9,019 nt of DNA, taken from Deltaproteobacteria bacterium. GTDB taxonomy: Bacteria; Desulfobacterota; GWC2-55-46; DRQE01. The translations under genes and the position numbers were made by a program. This document shows, in pieces, positions 1-5,095 of the stretch. Every line of letters begins with the position of its first letter. Within the stretch, counting starts at the first letter, position 1. Location: the NCBI GenBank assembly GCA_030631875.1, contig DAOVKH010000059.1, positions 1 through 9,019 on the forward strand, in the 5' to 3' direction. A model generated the notes under the pieces. The model ran no database searches. It saw only the letters and a list, made by a program, of their open reading frames with translations, and was not told where the DNA came from.

Positions 1-120
1 GCTTATATTATTAGTGAAGGTAAGATCCTTGAGACAGGTACGCCCAATGATATTGCCGCGAGCCAACGGGTAAAGGATGTTTACTTAGGCGAGAAGTTTG
101 CTATACCCGAAGGCCCTTAG
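1..120 (+). CDS. lptB: LPS export ABC transporter ATP-binding protein LptB, C-terminal end (partial)
   Basis: Only the last 39 codons are in the window; the reading frame is open from base 1 and stops with TAG at 118-120. The tail reads AYIISEGKILETGTP, then a short spacer, then VKDVYLGEKF. This is the typical LptB C-terminus (a 'GxILxxGTP..I...VrxvYLGexF' pattern) and not that of a generic ABC ATPase. LptB is the cytoplasmic ATPase of the LptB2FG complex, which extracts lipopolysaccharide from the inner membrane and drives it along the LptC/A/DE bridge. It implies a diderm cell envelope. lptB directly upstream of rpoN is a widely conserved order in proteobacteria and related phyla. The Walker motifs lie outside the window, so the call rests on the tail motif and the neighbour. 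Confidence 0.85.
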   Translation, partial: AYIISEGKILETGTPNDIAASQRVKDVYLGEKFAIPEGP

Positions 121-125
121 ATGCG

Positions 126-193
126 CCTCGATAAAAGCCCATCTGCTTTATTACGCTTAAAGGCAGAGGGATGCGACGAGGGTTTTTTGTTTT
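126..193 (+). terminator. Possible intrinsic terminator or attenuator between lptB and rpoN
   Basis: Two nested stems are visible. The inner stem pairs 138-150 with 158-170: CCC/GGG, TCTGC/GCAGA and TTTA/TAAA, 12 pairs with single-base bulges at 141 and 162. The outer stem pairs CCTCG (126-130) with CGAGG (177-181). It is followed one base later by a T-rich run at 183-193 (six T, one G, four T). The arrangement resembles a Rho-independent terminator or attenuator, but the outer stem is short and the junction is imperfect. It lies just after the lptB stop and before the preferred rpoN start, so it could partly uncouple the two genes. Confidence 0.4.
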
Positions 194-239
194 AAGATTA
201 GGCTCGAATTCGTACTTCAACGCAAGAGAGTTTTTTACT

Positions 240-1727
240 ATGGCTTACGAACTGAAACAAGACCTCAGATTATCTCAAAAGCTGATGCTGACGCCTCAAT
301 TGCAGTTGGCCATCAAGCTATTGCAGCTATCGAGGCATGAACTTGTAGAGGCCGTGCGCGAGGAGCTTGAATCTAACCCCGTACTGGAAGAGACTGCGAG
401 AAAGAACGAAGACGCTCAGGACTTATCTGCCGATAGCACCGACGATAGAAGCTCACAGGAGGTGGACTGGCAGGAGTATGTAGAGAATTACGATGATTAT
501 AATAGTAGTTCGTCTAATCTTTTAGGCGCGGCCTCGTATGGCGACGATGATTTCTTTGAAAGAGCGCCTGAGCCCGATAAAGACTTAACGACACACCTTC
601 TGTGGCAGGTGACGTACTCTAATCTCTCGGATGAAGAAAGAAAACTTGCCGAGTTTATAGTCGGCAATATCGCCGATGACGGTTACCTTCGTATGCTCGA
701 CAAGGGAGATAATAGAGATAGGTCGGCAGATATATCTTCTGATAGTGACGAAGAAAACTTTAAAGAAGCCGTAGTCGAGGAGATAGCGCGCTTAGCGGGC
801 GTTACCGCTGAAGAGGCCGCTACTATGTTATATATAGTTCAGGAGCTTGATCCTCCGGGCGTAGGTGCGAGGACTACGAGCGAGTGCCTGCTTCTTCAGG
901 CTCAAAGATTGCCTGAAAAGAATACGACGGTAGAGGCGATAGTCTCAGGATATTTAAAGGAGCTTGCAAGGAAGGACTACAATGCGATAGCCTCTGCCCT
1001 GAGCATTGAGGTAGAGGAGGTCGCAGAGGCGGCCTCTATAATAACCGAAGAACTAAAGCCCGTGCCCGGCTCAGGCTTCGGCTCAGAGGAAGCGCGCGTG
1101 GTTATACCGGATGCCTACGTCGAGAAGGTAGACGGCAGGTATGTGGTTACACTTAATGACGACGGCCTTCCAAAGCTCAGGATAAGCTCGCACTATAAGA
1201 AGATGATAAAGCGTAAAGATACGCTTGGAGCAGAGGATAAGGGCTACGTGCAGGAACGCTTCAAGTCGGCACTCTGGTTTATAAAGAGTATCCACCAGAG
1301 GCAAGGTACGCTCAAGAAGGTCGTCGAGAGCATCGTTAAATTCCAGGAAGAGTTCTTAGAGAAGGGGCTTAAGTACATGGCTCCACTCGTCTTAAGGGAC
1401 GTGGCTGACGATATAGATATGCACGAATCAACGGTCAGCCGTGTTACGACGAGTAAGTATCTGCATACGCCGAGAGGGATATTCGAGCTGAAGTACTTCT
1501 TCTCCGGTGCGCTTGCTAAGACCGATGGCGGCGGCGTTACGCCTGAGTATATAAAAGAAGTTATAAAAGGCTACATAGACGGCGAGGACGATAAGCGTCC
1601 TCTTAGCGATCAAGTGATAGTCGGAAAGCTAAAAGAGGAAGGCATAGTCCTTGCCAGACGCACGGCGGCAAAGTATAGAGAAGAGTTGGGGTTTTTATCT
1701 TCAAGCGGAAGAAAGAAGCATTATTAA
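240..1727 (+). CDS. rpoN: RNA polymerase sigma-54 factor RpoN
   Basis: The 495-residue protein has the full sigma-54 layout. The glutamine/leucine-rich region I is at residues 1-50 (MAYELKQDLRLSQKLMLTPQ, then LQLAIKLLQLSRHELVEAV). It is followed by an acidic, Ser/Asp-rich region II (about 55-115) and a core-binding region with DPPGVGAR. The helix-turn-helix contains HESTVSR at 395-401, and the RpoN box ARRTAAKYRE lies at 472-481. The usual box reads ARRTVAKYRE, so one Val is Ala here. Sigma-54 directs core polymerase to -24/-12 promoters and needs an AAA+ activator. I chose the ATG at 240 because the family begins at this point; an in-frame ATG at 171 would add 23 residues without family character and lies in the structured, T-rich segment. 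GAGAG at 226-230 is a modest ribosome site. The neighbouring hpf and ptsN genes match the classical rpoN cluster. Confidence 0.97.
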   Translation: MAYELKQDLRLSQKLMLTPQLQLAIKLLQLSRHELVEAVREELESNPVLEETARKNEDAQDLSADSTDDRSSQEVDWQEYVENYDDYNSSSSNLLGAASYGDDDFFERAPEPDKDLTTHLLWQVTYSNLSDEERKLAEFIVGNIADDGYLRMLDKGDNRDRSADISSDSDEENFKEAVVEEIARLAGVTAEEAATMLYIVQELDPPGVGARTTSECLLLQAQRLPEKNTTVEAIVSGYLKELARKDYNAIASALSIEVEEVAEAASIITEELKPVPGSGFGSEEARVVIPDAYVEKVDGRYVVTLNDDGLPKLRISSHYKKMIKRKDTLGAEDKGYVQERFKSALWFIKSIHQRQGTLKKVVESIVKFQEEFLEKGLKYMAPLVLRDVADDIDMHESTVSRVTTSKYLHTPRGIFELKYFFSGALAKTDGGGVTPEYIKEVIKGYIDGEDDKRPLSDQVIVGKLKEEGIVLARRTAAKYREELGFLSSSGRKKHY

Positions 1728-1774
1728 TAATAAGCAGTTAAAAATAAAAAAGAAAGATAGTGGAGGTCAAAGCA

Positions 1775-2134
1775 ATGCACATCAATATTACGTTCAGGCA
1801 CTTGGATTCGTCGGATGCTTTAAAGGAGCACGCCGAGGAGCGCACGGAAAAACTACTTAAGTATCTTGTCGAGCCGGTGGAGATTCATTGGATGTTGTCG
1901 GTTGAGAAGATAAGGCATAAGGCAGAGGCCACGATAAAGGCCAAGGATATTAATATTACCGCTCATGAAGAGAGCCAGGATATGTACGTGTCGATAGATA
2001 AGGTTGCTTCACGCCTGGAGAAACAACTCAGAAAGCACAAAGAAAAGATAAAGAACCACAAGTTTGGCGAGGACGCTTCTGCCAGCCCGCGTTACGCGAC
2101 CTCTGAGGATTCAGAGGAGGATTCGGAGGAGTAG
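1775..2134 (+). CDS. hpf: Ribosome hibernation promoting factor, short form (HPF/YfiA family)
   Basis: This 119-residue protein begins MHINITFRHLDSSDALKEHA and keeps the S30AE/HPF fold pattern: an N-terminal strand-helix, a central block around residues 40-70, and a basic second helix (KVASRLEKQLRKHKEKIKNH). The family binds the decoding centre of the 30S subunit and stabilises idle ribosomes in slow growth. The start is fixed by GGAGG at 1762-1766, eight bases before the ATG; an in-frame GTG at 1760 lies too close to that site. The long-HPF dimerisation domain is missing. The protein instead ends in a Ser/Glu/Asp-rich tail of about 20 residues, partly encoded by a 12-bp repeat (2105-2116 and 2117-2128). 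Its position just after rpoN is classical, and the older name for this gene is 'sigma-54 modulation protein'. Confidence 0.94.
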   Translation: MHINITFRHLDSSDALKEHAEERTEKLLKYLVEPVEIHWMLSVEKIRHKAEATIKAKDINITAHEESQDMYVSIDKVASRLEKQLRKHKEKIKNHKFGEDASASPRYATSEDSEEDSEE

Positions 2135-2167
2135 GGGAGAGTTCTTGTGTCCTACACCTAATATGCC

Positions 2168-2641
2168 ATGAAGATATCGGATATACTGACAAAGGATAAT
2201 ATTATAGCTGAGCTTGATGCCACTGAAAAACGTGAAGTCTTAGAGACGATGTCGGCACTGCTCTCAGAGAGTGTCGGCGGGATGGATAAAGAAGAGCTCT
2301 TGGGGGTTCTCCTTGAGAGAGAAAAACTCGGCAGTACGGGCATAGGTTACGGCGTTGCCATACCTCATGCCAAGTTTTCGAGCGTCGACTCCATATCCGT
2401 AGCCTTTGCGAGGAGTAGAAAGGGTGTGGACTTTGAGTCTGCCGACGACCAGCCGGTTCATCTCTTCTTTCTGATAATAGCCCCTGAGAGTTCGACGGTC
2501 ATGCACCTGAAGGTCTTGGCCTCAATATCGAAGCTCTTAAAGGACGCCGACCTTAGAAGCAGGCTCATAAATGCCACGGACGCCGATGAGATATACGCAA
2601 TCATATCGGAAGAAGAAGGCAAGCTCTCTAAGAGCGCCTAA
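2168..2641 (+). CDS. ptsN: PTS EIIA component of the nitrogen-regulatory/fructose family (EIIA-Ntr, PtsN)
   Basis: The 157-residue protein is a single EIIA-2 domain of the usual PtsN length. It starts MKISDILTKDNII and carries the phosphorylation motif GIGYGVAIPHAK with the acceptor histidine at residue 67, after the family segment LLEREKLGSTGIG. The C-terminal half contains the conserved HLFFLIIAPES and HLKVLASISKLL stretches. EIIA-Ntr takes phosphate from HPr-type proteins and acts as a soluble regulator, for example of potassium transport and stress responses in other bacteria; its targets here cannot be read. No EIIB/EIIC fusion is present. The ATG at 2168 has no good Shine-Dalgarno sequence within 15 bases; the nearest, GGGGAG, is at 2134-2139. 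An upstream GTG at 2147 is blocked by an in-frame TAA. Weak or coupled translation from hpf is plausible. Confidence 0.93.
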   Translation: MKISDILTKDNIIAELDATEKREVLETMSALLSESVGGMDKEELLGVLLEREKLGSTGIGYGVAIPHAKFSSVDSISVAFARSRKGVDFESADDQPVHLFFLIIAPESSTVMHLKVLASISKLLKDADLRSRLINATDADEIYAIISEEEGKLSKSA

Positions 2642-2665
2642 TTGGTCTTTAACTTGTGCCGATAT

Positions 2666-2700
2666 GTAGAAAGAGCACACTACTTTTTTCTACGGGAGAG
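2666..2700 (+). promoter_or_regulatory. Hairpin abutting the hprK ribosome binding site
   Basis: GTAGAAAGAG (2666-2675) can pair with TTTTTTCTAC (2684-2693). This gives ten pairs, two of them G-U, closing an eight-base loop. The stem ends at 2693 and the Shine-Dalgarno GGGAG starts at 2694, seven bases before the TTG start of hprK. The hairpin could set access to the site or be a processing signal. The T run lies inside the stem, so it is not a classical terminator. Confidence 0.4.
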
Positions 2701-2705
2701 TTTTA

Positions 2706-3734
2706 TTGAAGGTCGAAGAACTTCTTAAAGACAGCGGGCTTAGTTTAAAGTGTCGCTCCGGCAAGGCCGGACTCACTACCGAGATGCAGACCTCTCGGGT
2801 GCAGAAGACAGGGTTGCTCTTGACCGGACACCTTGAGGATCTTCTTTACTCCGATAGAGTGCAGATACTTGGTGCCGCCGAGATTGGTTATATAGGCAGT
2901 ATCGGCAGGGCAAAGACATTGAGGGCTCTATCTCTATTTTTAGGGACTGCCGCAGGTGGGGCGCGCGGTAAGGAGAGATGCTCAAAGTCAAATGTCCCGG
3001 CCATTATAGTTACGCGTGGCCTTGAGCCTCCGAAGGTACTCGTAGAGTTCTCCGAGGAGCACTCCATACCTCTGCTGACCACACCCTTCACCTCCTCTAT
3101 ATTCATAGAGAAGCTCCTGGCTTCTCTTGAAGAGGCACTCGCCCCGTCAACACTCATGCATGGTGTATTGGTCGATGTGCTTGGCATGGGTATTATCGTT
3201 ACCGGTAAGAGTGGTATCGGTAAGAGTGAATGTGCCTTGGATCTGATATCGAGAGGTCATCGCCTCGTTGCCGATGACGCGATACTCATAAAGCGCATAT
3301 ACCCGTCTACACTCTTCGGCATGGCATCGGATAGGATTCCCTACTATATAGAGGTGCGCGGCATTGGTATCATCAATATAAAAGACCTCTTCGGTATTAC
3401 ATCTATACGTGAAAAGAAGCAGGTTGACCTTGTCCTGGAGCTTGTCGCGTGGAATTCTAAGGAAGAGTACGACAGGCTCGGCTTGGATGAGAAGACATGT
3501 GAGATTCTCGGCGCGGAGTTGCCGCACCTGCGGGTTCCGGTGAGCCCCGGCAGAAGTGTCGCCACTATAGTCGAGGTAGCGGCACGTAACCAGATACTCA
3601 AGGTTATGGGTTACCATGCCGGTAAGGAATTAATGGAACGCCTTGAGATGCCATACCTTGAAGCTCCCTCTGAGAAGAAGAGGGCGGAGACGGCAAAGAA
3701 AAGGCGCAAGAAAGCTACTAAGGCAGGCAGATAG
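2706..3734 (+). CDS. hprK: HPr kinase/phosphorylase
   Basis: This bifunctional enzyme phosphorylates HPr on its regulatory serine and removes the phosphate by phosphorolysis. The N-terminal domain (about 1-130) is degenerate but ends in the family's IIVTRGLEPP and IPLLTTPFTSS. The catalytic domain has MHGVLVDV with H152, a Walker A loop GKSGIGKS (167-174), VADDAI with D190 and D191, and the HprK signature EVRGIGIINI from residue 216. The start is a TTG at 2706 with GGGAG at 2694-2698. At 342 residues it is longer than the usual 305-325. The extra length comes from a glycine/charged insert around residues 83-95 and a Lys/Arg-rich tail over the last 20 residues. Its substrate serine is present in the HPr encoded downstream (S47), so a working pair is likely. 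In proteobacteria this enzyme usually serves regulation rather than catabolite repression. Confidence 0.96.
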   Translation: MKVEELLKDSGLSLKCRSGKAGLTTEMQTSRVQKTGLLLTGHLEDLLYSDRVQILGAAEIGYIGSIGRAKTLRALSLFLGTAAGGARGKERCSKSNVPAIIVTRGLEPPKVLVEFSEEHSIPLLTTPFTSSIFIEKLLASLEEALAPSTLMHGVLVDVLGMGIIVTGKSGIGKSECALDLISRGHRLVADDAILIKRIYPSTLFGMASDRIPYYIEVRGIGIINIKDLFGITSIREKKQVDLVLELVAWNSKEEYDRLGLDEKTCEILGAELPHLRVPVSPGRSVATIVEVAARNQILKVMGYHAGKELMERLEMPYLEAPSEKKRAETAKKRRKKATKAGR

Positions 3735-3768
3735 ACAATATCCTGAATGAAGATTTGGAGGGTTTCAA

Positions 3769-4191
3769 GTGGTAGGAGGAGTAATAATAACACACGGTGA
3801 TTTGGCCACGGCACTGCTTAATTCCGCCGATGCCATAGCCGGCGATATAGAACGTGTTCTGACGGTCTGCGTTGAAGGCTCTGAAAGTACGGAGGAGATT
3901 GCCGCCATGATCGAAGACGCTCTATCGAGGCTCAGTCGAGAAGACGGCATAGTTATATTCACAGATATGTTCGGCGGCACACCGACCAACATTGCACTTA
4001 CCTTCCTTGACGGCTCCGGTGAAGATAGGGGCGGTGTTGAGGTCTTAACGGGCGTTAATCTGCCGCTGATACTTAAGTTTCTCAATAACCGCAGGGACTC
4101 GGACTTTAAGGAGTTAATCTCGCAATTAACCGAGTACGGAAGGAAGAGTATTGTACTAGCAAGCGAGATGTTAAAAGGCGGGGCTATATGA
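3769..4191 (+). CDS. PTS mannose-family EIIA component
   Basis: The 140-residue protein is a stand-alone EIIA-Man domain. It opens MVGGVIITHGDLATALLNSA with the phospho-acceptor histidine at residue 9, where E. coli ManX has H10. The family motif FTDMFGGTPTNIAL follows near residues 65-78, then VLTGVNLPLILKF. The start is a GTG at 3769 with a strong GGAGGG at 3757-3762. The domain receives phosphate from HPr and passes it to EIIB. The gene overlaps the EIIB gene by four bases (ATGA at 4188-4191), so the two are probably translated together. No EIIC or EIID gene is present, which points to a regulatory use, as proposed for similar clusters in Geobacter-like bacteria. The gene immediately upstream is hprK, where rapZ is often found in related clusters. 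Confidence 0.94.
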   Translation: MVGGVIITHGDLATALLNSADAIAGDIERVLTVCVEGSESTEEIAAMIEDALSRLSREDGIVIFTDMFGGTPTNIALTFLDGSGEDRGGVEVLTGVNLPLILKFLNNRRDSDFKELISQLTEYGRKSIVLASEMLKGGAI

Positions 4192-4682
4192 TAATCCTAA
4201 CGCGCGTAGATGACAGACTTGTTCACGGTCAGTTGCTTGGCGCGTGGGTTCCTTACGTTGGAGCCGAGATGATACTCGTTGTATCGGATAAGGGTAGCGA
4301 TAAAAACTTTAGCAGTTGCGTTAACAGCGTATGCGCAGAGTACGGGATAAGGGTTGCACTGCGTAGCGTTGCGGAGGCTATAGAGGAACTCAAGGCCGAT
4401 GCGTACAAAGACGTAAAGACGATACTTGTCATCAGAGAGTTGAGTGATGCCATGAAGCTCTTTGATGCGGGCTTTAAGTTCGAGAAGCTCAATATAGGTA
4501 ATATTCACCATAAGCATAACGGAGACGGTCGGGAGCTTACGCGTTCGGTAATCCTAAATACAGAAGACGATGAGATAGTAGAGCATCTAAGTGACGAAGG
4601 CGTTGAGGTAGAGATTAGAGACCTGCCGAGCCGCGAGCCTACACCTTATTATAAGAGGGAAAGAAGTGATTCCAATGAATAA
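4188..4682 (+). CDS. PTS mannose/fructose/sorbose-family EIIB component
   Basis: This 164-residue protein is a complete PTSIIB-sorbose domain. Its N-terminal strand and active loop read MIILTRVDDRLVHGQLLGAW. The motif RVDDRLVHGQ matches the family's R-(I/V)-D-D-R-L-(I/V)-H-G-Q, and the acceptor histidine is residue 13. The later segment LNIGNIHHKHNG is also typical. In a transporter EIIB would hand its phosphate to sugar bound in the EIIC/EIID channel, but no such channel is encoded here. The start ATG overlaps the EIIA stop (ATGA). The 3' end overlaps the HPr gene by eight bases, so EIIA, EIIB and HPr form a tightly coupled block. The last ten or so residues are charged and probably disordered. 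Domain assignment is secure; the phosphate's final target is unknown. Confidence 0.94.
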   Translation: MIILTRVDDRLVHGQLLGAWVPYVGAEMILVVSDKGSDKNFSSCVNSVCAEYGIRVALRSVAEAIEELKADAYKDVKTILVIRELSDAMKLFDAGFKFEKLNIGNIHHKHNGDGRELTRSVILNTEDDEIVEHLSDEGVEVEIRDLPSREPTPYYKRERSDSNE

Positions 4683-4950
4683 TGAAGAGACATTTACTAT
4701 AAAAAACAGGCTTGGCCTCCATGCCAGAGCCGCGGCAAAGTTCGTTAACCTGGCAGGCAAGTTTGACTCTGATATATTTATAGAGAAGGACGGTCAGAGT
4801 GTTAACGGTAAGAGCATTATGGGTATACTCATACTGGCGGCCGCCTGCGGGTCGACCGTTAAGGTTAAGGCCGATGGCGCGGATTCTGCCGCCGCCGTAA
4901 AGGCGATAGGTGAATTAATAGACGATGGTTTCGGCGAAGACGAAGTCTGA
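4675..4950 (+). CDS. ptsH: Phosphocarrier protein HPr
   Basis: The 91-residue HPr carries both phosphorylation sites. NRLGLHARAA holds H16, which takes phosphate from Enzyme I (usually H15), and NGKSIMG holds S47, the site used by HPr kinase (usually S46). The residue after HAR is Ala instead of the common Pro. The C-terminal helix is followed by a short acidic tail ending GEDEV. I chose the ATG at 4675 because it puts the active residues one position from the family numbering. A GTG at 4666 would add three residues and sits nearer to the GAGGGA at 4655-4660, so it remains possible. The start lies inside the end of the EIIB gene. With hprK and ptsI beside it, all partners of this HPr are local. 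The 3' end of the gene is nearly repeated just after the stop codon. Confidence 0.95.
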   Translation: MNNEETFTIKNRLGLHARAAAKFVNLAGKFDSDIFIEKDGQSVNGKSIMGILILAAACGSTVKVKADGADSAAAVKAIGELIDDGFGEDEV

Positions 4951-4985
4951 GCCGTATAGAAGGCCGAAGACGAAGCCTGAGCTGT
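4935..4985 (+). repeat. Imperfect direct repeat spanning the HPr stop codon
   Basis: The 21 bases at 4935-4955, which include the last HPr codons and the TGA, recur at 4965-4985 with 19 of 21 identical (changes at the 10th and 19th bases). The offset is 30 bases, so the second copy keeps the same frame and its own TGA. A 9-base fragment, AAGTCTGAG, occurs again at 4990-4998. It looks like a local duplication of the gene end. A structural or regulatory role cannot be told from sequence. Confidence 0.7.
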
Positions 4986-5000
4986 CCAAAAGTCTGAGAG

Positions 5001-5031
5001 TTGTGTGAGTAGACTCAGTCGTCTTTATATT
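5001..5031 (+). promoter_or_regulatory. Weak candidate promoter with dyad upstream of ptsI
   Basis: TTGTGT at 5001-5006 and TATATT at 5026-5031 could be -35 and -10 boxes with a 19-base spacer, which is longer than ideal and has a poor -35. Between them lies an inverted repeat, TGAGT-AG-ACTCA (5006-5017), which could be an operator. The HPr-ptsI gap is the largest inside the PTS island, which makes a separate promoter conceivable. The evidence is only pattern likeness. Confidence 0.25.
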
Positions 5032-5082
5032 AATAAGGATTTAGTCTTTTATGAGCTTATTGGCAATAGATAAAGTAAAGAG

Positions 5083-5088
5083 AGAGGT
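5083..5088 (+). promoter_or_regulatory. Ribosome binding site that favours the inner ptsI start
   Basis: AGAGGT at 5083-5088 lies seven bases before the ATG at 5096. The outer ATG at 5051 has only AAGGA at 5035-5039, eleven bases away. The site supports the shorter Enzyme I. Confidence 0.5.
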
Positions 5089-5095
5089 CGCACTC

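Noticed and set aside
121..195. A 24-codon ORF directly after lptB
   Set aside because: It has no ribosome site, overlaps the structured segment and shows no recognisable motif; chance is the simplest explanation.
171..239. N-terminal extension of RpoN from the ATG at 171
   Set aside because: Sigma-54 proteins begin at the segment encoded from 240. The extension shows no family pattern and lies in a stem and T-rich run.
3147..3617. Long minus-strand open frame (156 codons) opposite hprK
   Set aside because: It lies fully antisense to a well-supported gene, and its translation is rich in Cys, Tyr and His without a domain pattern. It is a shadow of the plus-strand codon bias.
4836..4852. Sigma-54-like -24/-12 motif inside the HPr gene (TGG...TGC)
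   Set aside because: The spacing and flanking bases fit poorly, and it lies inside conserved coding sequence with no gene start suitably placed downstream.
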